A DNA stretch of 64,000 nt from Akkermansiaceae bacterium (GTDB taxonomy: Bacteria > Verrucomicrobiota > Verrucomicrobiia > Verrucomicrobiales > Akkermansiaceae): NCBI GenBank assembly GCA_015062005.1, contig SUVL01000014.1, positions 1 through 64,000 on the forward strand. The letters are read 5' to 3'. A program made the translations under genes and the position numbers. Below the pieces are notes generated by a model, which was not told the origin of the DNA, did no database searches, and saw only the letters and a list, made by a program, of their open reading frames with translations. Shown piece after piece: positions 8,699 to 15,942 of the stretch (positions within the stretch are counted from its first letter, which is position 1; each line of letters opens with the position of its first letter).

Positions 8699-8710
8699 GG
8701 GGGGGGGGGG
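8699..8710. repeat. 12-bp poly-G (poly-C on the coding strand) tract at a start codon
   Basis: Twelve consecutive G on the plus strand. On the minus strand the run of C ends four bases before the ATG of the TPP-enzyme gene, where a ribosome-binding site would be. The nearest purine-rich stretch (AAGAAGAG) is pushed about 26 bases from the ATG. Homopolymers of this length slip during replication. Confidence 0.9.
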
Positions 8711-8978
8711 AATGTGGAAACTCTTCTTATGGAAAAAATGTCAGGATGGTAGACAATATCCTGTCATGTTATTTTAGTAACATTGGGTGGCCTTTGCCGT
8801 TGGCCGGTGGATTTTAGGTCTTTAATGCAAGCTAGTCAAGGCAAAAGTCATGGTCGGGGAAACGCAGTGGGCGTGAGAAAGGATTCTACTTTATATCTTG
8901 GGAACCCGGTTAAAAACTCAAATTATTGACGCGGCAATTAAAGATTGTTGTGTTATACGTATCGGAGGGGTAACAAAT

Positions 8979-9199
8979 TGGGAATCTCTAAAAACTCACC
9001 AAATGGGAATTTGAATTACGAATTACGAGTTACGAGTACGAAGTAAAAAGTTTCGCGGGCATTCGCCCGCCGGTGTTAAGCTAATTGATATACAATGGCG
9101 AGCCGTAGGCGAGCGGAGCTTATCATTCGTAACTCGTAATTTTGGCGGAACGACAACTTCCAATTTGTTGGTTAGTTTTGAGTTTTTAGAGGTTCCCAA
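8979..9199. repeat. Nested inverted-repeat (MITE-like) element enclosing the second 86-bp repeat
   Basis: The left end reads GGGAATCTCTAAAAACTCA and the right end, near 9165..9199, is its imperfect inverse (TTGAGTTTTTAGAGGTTCCC reversed and complemented). Inside these lies a second inverted pair: AATTACGAGTTACGA on the left, matched by TTCGTAACTCGTAATT on the right at about 9125..9142. The 86-bp repeat sits in the middle. A further half-site, GGGAACCCGGTTAAAAACTCAAA, lies near 8900. The whole gap 8711..9449 otherwise holds nothing I can call. Confidence 0.7.
9034..9119 (+). repeat. 86-bp perfect repeat, copy 2
   Basis: Identical to 5829..5914, same orientation. In this copy the flanks are inverted copies of a TTACGAGTTACGA-type sequence, as if a larger palindromic element had captured it. 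Confidence 0.92.
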
Positions 9200-9449
9200 A
9201 TTGGACTTTATCGAGCGGAATTCAGAATCCCGGAGGGACGCTACTTTCCGTAGTCAACTATGAATTCATGATTTTTCATTTTTTTGCTAAACTTTCTTTG
9301 TTCCTCCTGCGCTTGATATATTAGCCGCGCTTCTTCTGGATGGGACTAGGGCATCCTTCGTTTATCCAATCTCGCACATTCGAGTCATTTCGAGAAATGG
9401 CCTTGTCACTTCCGCCACAAACTGATAGTATAGCAGGGTTGAGATTTGT

Positions 9450-9863
9450 ATGCCGGCACAACATAACACAGAAAGGAAACTTTCCAGGAGGGGCGTATAT
9501 CTGAAATGGATATGCGGTTATGCGAATGAGCAGGGTGGGCGCATATACATCGATATGGATGACCGAGAAAAAGAGGTAGGTATGCACGGATACAAAAAGT
9601 GGCTGGTGAATATTTTCTATAGGGTTCAGACGGTTCGTGCCGGCCTGGTGGAAGTATGGGGCCGCGGTATTGCCAAGGTACATGAGGCCTGCCGTACCCA
9701 GTGCTACCCAGAGCCTGCATTTGAGGTGCTGCGGGAGGAGATGATGGGGCCCTTCTTTGCGAGCTGCTTATATCAAAACGCTTCTATGTTCCAGACAGGA
9801 ACTGACTCATCCCGAACATGCTCGACACATGCACAAGCGATACAGAACAATCATGCACGGTGA
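9450..9863 (+). pseudogene. Internally deleted AlbA_2/HATPase_c_4-type regulator
   Basis: The open frame of 137 codons begins with WICGYANEQGGRIYID, the hallmark of the Schlafen/AlbA_2 DNA-binding fold, and then jumps directly to VRAGLVEVWGRGIAKVHEAC, the hallmark of the far C-terminal HATPase_c_4 region of the same protein family (RecG-like ATP-binding regulators). In intact proteins these segments are separated by some 200 or more residues. The tail after about residue 100 is not family-like. I therefore read this as a relic with an in-frame internal deletion, lying next to the repeat elements. Confidence 0.65.
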
Positions 9864-9870
9864 CAAGTAA

Positions 9871-11001
9871 ATGAATAGTGATATGACTACAGATACTCAG
9901 GTAATGGGGGAACACCCCTTGGTTTCAGTTCTCGTTCCTGTGTACAACGTGGCGCCATGGCTGCCGCGTTGCCTGGACAGTATTTGTGCCCAGACATACC
10001 GGAATCTGGAGATTCTGTGTGTGAATGATGGCAGCACGGATAATTCGGCAGAGATTCTGGCGGAATATGCCGGGCGAGATGCCCGCATCAAGGTGTTTTA
10101 TCAGGAGAACGGCGGCTTATCCGCAGCGCGGAATACGGCGCTGAAACACGCAAGCGGCGAGTGGATTGCCGGAGTTGATTCGGATGACTACATTGCGGAG
10201 GATATTATTGAGGAAGCTATGGCCTGCACCGGGCCTGATGTGGATATGGTGGCATACGGGGTGCAGTGTGTGTGGGAAAATGATGAATGCGCACCGAAAG
10301 AATTTGAGCGGTTTACGCCGGCAACCGTGGTGCCCATGAGCGTGGAGCAGGCAGGGCGCATGCATGTGTGTTTCTGGAATAAACTGTGGCGCCACAGCGT
10401 GATAAAAGAGCACGACATCCTTTTCCCCCACGGCCTAGTGCATGAGGATGATGCCTTTTTCTACCAGTTTGCCCCCTATGCGCGGAAGGTTGCGCTCTGT
10501 TCTGCCGTGGGGTATCATTATCTGCAGCGCCAGGGTTCCATTGTCCGCTCAGGGCAGAGCAAGCTGGAGACTTCTGCTCGTTATGTTCGCGTGATGCACT
10601 ATGTGGCAGAACAATATGCAGCGCGTGGTATCAACCCTGCAGAATCACCGTGGTTTCGCCTTTTTGTGAGTCGCGTCTATGCGGATCGCTATCATGTGCT
10701 GTCACCGGAAGAACGCCCGGCTTTGACGGTGCAGTTTTATCAGATGCTGGAGGAATTGCATTTATTACCAGGGTGGATAAAGGATTACCGTTTCCGCTGC
10801 ATGGTGCCGGTGCGCGGCTGGAGGCGGTGGTTTCTGAGTCGCTATCTGAACACAGAGCTGTGGCGCATCTGTGGGGTGCCGGTGTGGGAGGTGGAGTACC
10901 GGAATGGACGACCCGTGCAACAGCGGTTCATGCTGCTGCGCTTCATCGGGTGGAATCTGAAGGCGCTTCTCAGGCTTTTTTCAGGCCGAGCAAACGCTTG
11001 A
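9871..11001 (+). CDS. Glycosyltransferase family 2
   Basis: 376 aa. The GT-A fold signature runs from LVSVLVPVYNVAPWLPRCL through NDGSTDNS, GGLSAARNTAL and the metal-binding DSDDYI near residue 105. The C-terminal 150 residues carry basic, aromatic stretches seen in many capsule GT2 enzymes. It would transfer a sugar from a nucleotide donor to a lipid-linked intermediate at the inner membrane. It is the only glycosyltransferase of this locus on the plus strand, and its 3' end overlaps the fucosyltransferase gene by 32 bp tail to tail. The start could be the ATG at 9871 or the one at 9883. Confidence 0.88.
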   Translation: MNSDMTTDTQVMGEHPLVSVLVPVYNVAPWLPRCLDSICAQTYRNLEILCVNDGSTDNSAEILAEYAGRDARIKVFYQENGGLSAARNTALKHASGEWIAGVDSDDYIAEDIIEEAMACTGPDVDMVAYGVQCVWENDECAPKEFERFTPATVVPMSVEQAGRMHVCFWNKLWRHSVIKEHDILFPHGLVHEDDAFFYQFAPYARKVALCSAVGYHYLQRQGSIVRSGQSKLETSARYVRVMHYVAEQYAARGINPAESPWFRLFVSRVYADRYHVLSPEERPALTVQFYQMLEELHLLPGWIKDYRFRCMVPVRGWRRWFLSRYLNTELWRICGVPVWEVEYRNGRPVQQRFMLLRFIGWNLKALLRLFSGRANA

Positions 11002-11995
11002 GTTTCTGCACTCCGCGGTATACCTTCATGCCCGCGCGCACGTAGGGGTGGCGCTTGTACTCTTCGAACTCTCGGTATAGGCTATTAATGGTGCTGACCC
11101 TTGGTTCCTGATGCTCTCTGATGTTCTCCTGCACTGCTTTATACATGAAATCCTGTATTTGTTTGAGGCAATCAGGCATGCTGCATTTGTTCTCGGGACG
11201 GAGCGGATTGGCAGCCAGCATGCGCAGGTATAGCTCATCGTTTTCGTCTACTTCTTTAATGCGCTCTATAAGGGCTTCCAGCGTGGGGTAATCATTGGCA
11301 CAAATCATCGCTTCTTTGGGAAAGGGAGTGGAATCTCCATCACTTCCCCAGTAGATAGGAACAGTATTACCCAGGAAGGCATCGCTTAACTTTTCTGTAA
11401 TGTAGCCGGGGGCTGCGCTGTTCTCGAATGCAATATTAAACTTGTAGTTGCTCAGGAAACGTCGCTTGCTTTCCAGCCAGTTGGCGGCATCGTTTCGCGC
11501 GGCGAGTTCGGGGGCATCCAGGTTGTGCAACACCCGCCCGGGGCAGTCCACGTGCTTGTAGTCGCGCATCAACTGCTCGCAGAATCGGATGCGCAGTAGT
11601 GTGCCTTCTCCTATTTTGTCTTGTGAGTAGATGAAGGAACAGAATTTTCGCCGAGCCATTTCAGAAGAGATTGGTGGCAGATTAGGCTCAACATTCATCA
11701 ATTTGTAATTACTGAAAGGAACCCAAAGGTGTTTTCCCCGGTAGTCCATTTTGACACAACCAAGGGAGTAATCGCATGTGCTGAAATCCGGTTTGAGATT
11801 TTCGCCGGAAAAGAAAATGCGCAGGGCGTCTGGATAATCAAGATGACGGAATCCGAAGCAGGAAAAGACGATTATATCCGGATGATCTTCGTCCACTATG
11901 GGGGTGAAATCGCGTTCGAACCAGGAAAGAAGCCTTTTTTCACTATAGGTAGGTGCGAAGTCGACAAAGGCAACTTTTATAATAGGTTTGCTCAT
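10970..11995 (-). CDS. Glycosyltransferase family 10 (alpha-1,3/4-fucosyltransferase-like)
   Basis: 341 aa. The C-terminal donor-binding region FNIAFENSAAPGYITEKLSDAF followed by TVPIYWGSD is the diagnostic GT10 motif shared by eukaryotic and bacterial alpha-1,3/4-fucosyltransferases. The N-terminal half carries the IIVFSCFG and FFSGENLKPDF segments also expected. It would move fucose from GDP-fucose onto GlcNAc or a similar acceptor in the surface glycan. It is the last gene of a run with the pyruvyl transferase-like and GT2 genes (8-bp gaps). No GDP-fucose synthesis gene lies in this window. Confidence 0.9.
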   Translation of the reverse strand: MSKPIIKVAFVDFAPTYSEKRLLSWFERDFTPIVDEDHPDIIVFSCFGFRHLDYPDALRIFFSGENLKPDFSTCDYSLGCVKMDYRGKHLWVPFSNYKLMNVEPNLPPISSEMARRKFCSFIYSQDKIGEGTLLRIRFCEQLMRDYKHVDCPGRVLHNLDAPELAARNDAANWLESKRRFLSNYKFNIAFENSAAPGYITEKLSDAFLGNTVPIYWGSDGDSTPFPKEAMICANDYPTLEALIERIKEVDENDELYLRMLAANPLRPENKCSMPDCLKQIQDFMYKAVQENIREHQEPRVSTINSLYREFEEYKRHPYVRAGMKVYRGVQKLKRLLGLKKA

Positions 11996-12003
11996 AATCG
12001 GAA

Positions 12004-13128
12004 TTATATGTTGCTGCTTAAGAAGGTAAAGGCGCGCTTCTGCTCCTGATTAATCGTTTGGTTAATCTGCTGCCAATCTATGGGATCGTATAGAACTTGC
12101 AGAATGTTTTCAGGGGAGCAGGTGCTTACGAGCCTTTTTTTCAGATTGAATGTTTGGAACAGCGAAGAAAAACGTGCCTCTCCTCGACCATGATTACCCA
12201 GACACACAAAGGGTGTGTTGAAAATGATGGCAAAGACACAGCCGTGAAAGGAGTCAGTTATAAGAAACTCAGCATCACGAATGTAGCGCAACCACTGCTG
12301 GATGGAGAGAGGTAAGCGGTCTGCCAGTTTATCTGCCTTTGCGTGCGCGGTGAGAGCTTGCATGGGCATTGCAAGTTTGGCAGAGATGTCTGCGAGAACT
12401 TGTTGTTGTTCTGCCGTTTCATCCAGAAGGTAAACTGCAATGCTGGGGCAGGCATAAGTCTTGGTCCACCGGCTGTTCATCAGCTTTATATATTCTTCTC
12501 TGGTCAGTAGAAGCGTCGGGTCTGGCATTTGCACTGCATTAATGCCCAGCACTTCTTTGCATATGCGCACACCGGAGTGTTCTCGCACCGAAATTGCTTT
12601 GAAGTCTTTTGCAAGAGCTGCGCATATTTCTGTTATCTCAGGGCTTGCTTCCCATTCATCCGTGCCGAAGGATGCGGCATATGCAATGCTTTTCTGGCGT
12701 GTGCTTTTTGAAGTGAAATCGAGAAAGAAGAAAGGCAGATTTTCCAGATGTTGGGTTTGGGTGTCCCTCCAGACCTGGTCGCTACCTACCACGAATGCGC
12801 CTGTGGCCGCAATTTTTTGAAGATTGCTTCTATCATCTGCTAATCTGATTGTTTTCAATGAAGCAAAACGGAAACGAGAAAACAACCAGGGGAAGAAGTA
12901 GTATGGAAATAGTGTTTCCGCCTTGTTGAAAATGAGTTTGAGAATTGAAAGGACATAATTGACGACAGCTCGTTTTCCTTGCCTTTTTCTGAAGTCGATA
13001 ATGCAACGCGGGATATAATGAATGATATCAGACTTTCTGTCCAATTTATTTAGAGCCTGTTGCATCGCATACGCCTGCAATATACCACCATAATTATTTA
13101 TAAGCGGATGTGTGAGAATATGGTACAT
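12004..13128 (-). CDS. Polysaccharide pyruvyl transferase family protein
   Basis: 374 aa. The start HILTHPLINNYGGILQAYAMQQAL, the middle FVVGSDQVWRD and the end ITDSFHGCVFAIIFNTPFVCLG are the classic layout of PF04230 proteins of the type found in capsule clusters. It lies 8 bp after the GT2 gene and 8 bp before the GT10 gene, so all three are one operon. It differs clearly in sequence from the family member at 4662..5687 and probably acts on another sugar. Some family members transfer groups other than pyruvate, so the exact reaction is open. Confidence 0.86.
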   Translation of the reverse strand: MYHILTHPLINNYGGILQAYAMQQALNKLDRKSDIIHYIPRCIIDFRKRQGKRAVVNYVLSILKLIFNKAETLFPYYFFPWLFSRFRFASLKTIRLADDRSNLQKIAATGAFVVGSDQVWRDTQTQHLENLPFFFLDFTSKSTRQKSIAYAASFGTDEWEASPEITEICAALAKDFKAISVREHSGVRICKEVLGINAVQMPDPTLLLTREEYIKLMNSRWTKTYACPSIAVYLLDETAEQQQVLADISAKLAMPMQALTAHAKADKLADRLPLSIQQWLRYIRDAEFLITDSFHGCVFAIIFNTPFVCLGNHGRGEARFSSLFQTFNLKKRLVSTCSPENILQVLYDPIDWQQINQTINQEQKRAFTFLSSNI

Positions 13129-13136
13129 GTGGTTAA

Positions 13137-14069
13137 TTATGAATATAAATGTCTCCGAATCATTCTGAGTGAATTTAACAAGCCTGCTTTGTATAACATG
13201 ACAGGCAGGTGTGCGTCAATGCTTTTCCGGATTGTTTGCCAGTCGTGGGGCCTGTGGGTGGTAATCACTCGCTTTACCCAAGTGCGTACGCGCAGGAAGT
13301 GGCTTAGCAGCGCAGCCGCCCATTGCTTGTTGGGGGGAGAAATGCGGGTGCTGTACAGCGTGACGGCGTGGATGTAGCATTGGTCACTCAGTGCGCCTTC
13401 GTCGAATCGGGAGATTGCAGAATCCGACCAGTGAATGTAGTGGTAAAGTTCATCCTGGAGAACAGCTGCTGTTCGGCAGTGCTGGAGATATTGCAGGGCA
13501 AAGAGATGGTCTTCGCCAATGCCGATATCTTCCTGATACTGCAATTCGGCTCGTTTGATAATGTCACTCTTATAAAGCTTGCTGCATACTCCACAGTGCA
13601 TGTATTCCGCTACAAATGCGTTTTTGACAGGAAAGATCCCTTGGTCTTTCCTACCCATGAGAAGACCTCCCCGGTGATCAATTTTACCTGTGTTCTTATA
13701 TATTTCACAAAAGCCTGCTGTGACCATGTCAACATCATCGTTGTTGGCGGTTTGTTCAATCAGGCGCTCCAGCGCAGTGGGAATCAGCGCATCATCGGCA
13801 TCTAACATGGTCACATATTTCCCGCAGCTGCGTGCCAATGCCAGGTTTCTGGCGGCGGATACACCTGCGTTTTTTTGATGGAAAACGCGAATTCTCGCTT
13901 CTTTTTCAGCCCAGTTATTGATAATTTGGGCTGTCTCATCGGTGGAACCGTCATTTACTATAATCAGTTCCCATTCGGTGAACGTTTGATTCAGAACGCT
14001 CTGTATGCTGAAATCGAGATGCTCCGCTGCATTATAAGCAGGCATGATGATTGAGATGATAGCGTCCAT
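13137..14069 (-). CDS. Glycosyltransferase family 2
   Basis: 310 aa. It begins ISIIMPAYNAAEHLDFSIQSVL, followed by VNDGSTDETA, GVSAARNLAL and the metal-binding MLDADDAL (about residue 92), all typical of GT2 inverting enzymes. It is the first gene of the three-gene unit with the pyruvyl transferase-like and GT10 genes. The upstream stretch 14070..14162 has no gene and may hold the promoter. This GT2 and the one at 9871..11001 share the family fold but are not close copies. Confidence 0.87.
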   Translation of the reverse strand: MDAIISIIMPAYNAAEHLDFSIQSVLNQTFTEWELIIVNDGSTDETAQIINNWAEKEARIRVFHQKNAGVSAARNLALARSCGKYVTMLDADDALIPTALERLIEQTANNDDVDMVTAGFCEIYKNTGKIDHRGGLLMGRKDQGIFPVKNAFVAEYMHCGVCSKLYKSDIIKRAELQYQEDIGIGEDHLFALQYLQHCRTAAVLQDELYHYIHWSDSAISRFDEGALSDQCYIHAVTLYSTRISPPNKQWAAALLSHFLRVRTWVKRVITTHRPHDWQTIRKSIDAHLPVMLYKAGLLNSLRMIRRHLYS

Positions 14070-14162
14070 GTCTGCGCTATTCTAGTCTAAGAGTTGGGGC
14101 TAATCAAGGATAAACACACGGAGTATTCGATCTTGAAAGTGTGTTGAGATGGGAAATCTCCA

Positions 14163-14281
14163 TCAGCTTTGCCGGATAAGCGAGATGATATTTCGCATGG
14201 CACTGGGCGCCGCGAATCGCAGGATGCCCAGGTAGAGGGTGAGGGAGAGCGCCAGCCCGGCGGCGAGCCGGGGCAGGGGGC
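14163..14281 (-). pseudogene. C-terminal fragment of a second flippase gene
   Basis: Read on the minus strand, this stretch encodes PLPRLAAGLALSLTLYLG and then ILRFAAPSAMRNIISLIRQS, ending at a TGA. The first part is nearly identical to the C-terminus of the intact flippase at 15941..17371 (DNA match 14194..14281 against about 15978..16063), but the last dozen residues differ. Everything upstream is missing. It is the left-hand scar of the rearrangement that placed the AAA ATPase gene beside the flippase. Confidence 0.8.
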
Positions 14282-14311
14282 AGACTTAGCCGTACCGCCT
14301 GACAATTTGCC

Positions 14312-14398
14312 AAACTCCTTCGAAAAATGTTCAGAAATGGGGCAAAAGTCGTTCGAATTTTGTAATAAAACAAGGAAAAAGTCGTTCGAATTTTGTTT
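14312..14398 (+). repeat. 87-bp direct repeat, left copy flanking the AAA ATPase gene
   Basis: Matches 15856..15942 over 87 bp with a single C/T difference, same orientation. Inside each copy the 19-bp sequence AAAGTCGTTCGAATTTTGT occurs twice, and there are several TTCGAA palindromes. The left copy ends 84 bp before the ATPase start codon, so it could carry its promoter or operator. The gap 14070..14482 holds only this repeat and the flippase fragment. Confidence 0.92.
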
Positions 14399-14482
14399 TG
14401 ATGAGAATGAAATGCCTTGACCAGCAATGAAGGGTGTGATAGATTTAATGGTGGTGAGTAACAGAGAGGAGTTTATAGGACA

Positions 14483-15853
14483 ATGAAGCGTTGGAGCATG
14501 AGACAATTGGAGGCGTGGAAAGAGAATCCGAGACGCAAGCCATTGTTGCTGCTTGGGGCCCGCCAGGTGGGCAAAACCTGGCTGATGCAGGAGTTTGGGC
14601 GAATCCATTATAAAAATGTAGTTTACGTTCGGTTTGACAAGGACGAAAGTATGCGCCAGACGTTTGAGCAGGATTATGACGTACCGCGGTTGTTGGACGC
14701 GCTGCATGTAAGAAGCAAGGTGCGGATAGAGCCAGGGGAGACGCTGGTTATACTGGATGAAATACAGGAATGTCCGAGTGCATTGACTGCTTTGAAATAT
14801 TTTTGTGAGGAAGCAAGAGATTTGCACATTATAGCAGCTGGTTCGCTGCTCGGGGTGGCTGAGCATACCGGAACTGGTTTTCCGGTTGGTAAGGTGGATC
14901 GGGTGTATTTGTACCCGATGAGTTTTACTGAGTTTCTGGATGCGACCGGGAATGCTGTATATGTAGAACTGATTTGGCGCCGGGATTGGCAAATGATGAA
15001 ATTATTTCACACCAAGTTGGTTGAGCTGTTACGAACGTATTATTACGTGGGCGGAATGCCTGAGGCTGTCGCCGCGTATGCAGAAAACCGGGATGTAGTG
15101 ATGGTGCGGCAGATACAATTGGCATTGCTGGAGGATTATCGTAATGATTTTCGCAAACATGCCTCAAAAGAGGAAACGCACCTGATTAGCCAGATTTGGA
15201 AATCGTTGCCGTCCCAGCTGTCACGCGAAGATAAACGATTTATAGCATCGGCTGTGGAACCCGGATGCCGGGCGGCAAAACTCAGAGGCCCTATCCGCTG
15301 GTTGGAAGATGCCGGGCTCATTCAGCTTATTCCCCGGGTGTTTCGTCCGGAAATACCACTGCAGGCATATACTGATGCTGCGTTCAAGATGTTTTTTCTG
15401 GATGTGGGGTTACTTGCTGCTAAATGCGAGATGGATGCTGATGTCCTGCTGGAAGGGAATAACATTTTCATGCAGTATAAGGGGGCTCTGACTGAGCAAT
15501 ACGTACAGCAACAGCTTTGTGCAGAATGCGGTATGTCCCCCTATTATTGGTCGGCCGAAAAGGCTCAGGCTGAGGTGGATTTCCTGATTTCTCATGCTCG
15601 TCGCGTGATTCCGATTGAGGTTAAGGCCGAACGGAATTTGCAGGCGAAAAGCTTACGCAGTTTCTGCAAACGCTACTCCTGCAAGCTTGCTCTTCGTGTA
15701 TCAATGTCGGGATATGAGGTGTCTGAGGTCAGGATTTCCGATGGTCCATCGTGCCCGGGAGGCCATGTGTATTCTATTTTGGACATTCCTTTGTATTCAA
15801 TCTCCTCGGCTCCTGTCGCACTGGCTGAGATGATTTCAAAAGAGAGGGATTGA
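14483..15853 (+). CDS. AAA ATPase with DUF4143 C-terminal nuclease-like domain
   Basis: 456 aa. The Walker A motif LLLGARQVGKTWLM (about residues 22-35) and Walker B LVILDEIQECPSAL (about 90-103) define the AAA_14 domain. The C-terminal DUF4143 part ends with AEVDFLI and IPIEVKAER, the D...ExK pattern of a PD-(D/E)XK nuclease fold. This family is widespread and multicopy in gut Bacteroidota and Akkermansia; its job is not settled (defence, mobility and toxin roles have been suggested). Here the gene is bracketed by 87-bp direct repeats and inserted at the 3' end of a flippase gene, which suggests the module moves or is exchanged. Confidence 0.88.
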   Translation: MKRWSMRQLEAWKENPRRKPLLLLGARQVGKTWLMQEFGRIHYKNVVYVRFDKDESMRQTFEQDYDVPRLLDALHVRSKVRIEPGETLVILDEIQECPSALTALKYFCEEARDLHIIAAGSLLGVAEHTGTGFPVGKVDRVYLYPMSFTEFLDATGNAVYVELIWRRDWQMMKLFHTKLVELLRTYYYVGGMPEAVAAYAENRDVVMVRQIQLALLEDYRNDFRKHASKEETHLISQIWKSLPSQLSREDKRFIASAVEPGCRAAKLRGPIRWLEDAGLIQLIPRVFRPEIPLQAYTDAAFKMFFLDVGLLAAKCEMDADVLLEGNNIFMQYKGALTEQYVQQQLCAECGMSPYYWSAEKAQAEVDFLISHARRVIPIEVKAERNLQAKSLRSFCKRYSCKLALRVSMSGYEVSEVRISDGPSCPGGHVYSILDIPLYSISSAPVALAEMISKERD

Positions 15854-15855
15854 TG

Positions 15856-15942
15856 AAACTCCTTCGAAAAATGTTCAGAAATGGGGTAAAAGTCGTTCGA
15901 ATTTTGTAATAAAACAAGGAAAAAGTCGTTCGAATTTTGTTT
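15856..15942 (+). repeat. 87-bp direct repeat, right copy flanking the AAA ATPase gene
   Basis: One mismatch from 14312..14398. It begins 2 bp after the ATPase stop codon, and its last two bases provide part of the TAA stop codon of the flippase gene on the other strand (15941..15943). It thus marks the exact junction between the ATPase module and the flippase. Confidence 0.92.

Noticed and set aside
9321..9720. Two minus-strand frames of 104-120 codons near the AlbA_2 relic
   Set aside because: Antisense to the relic, no family resemblance.
14087..14992. A 301-codon minus-strand frame crossing the repeat and the 5' half of the ATPase gene
   Set aside because: It encodes the repeat and antisense ATPase sequence; no protein signature.
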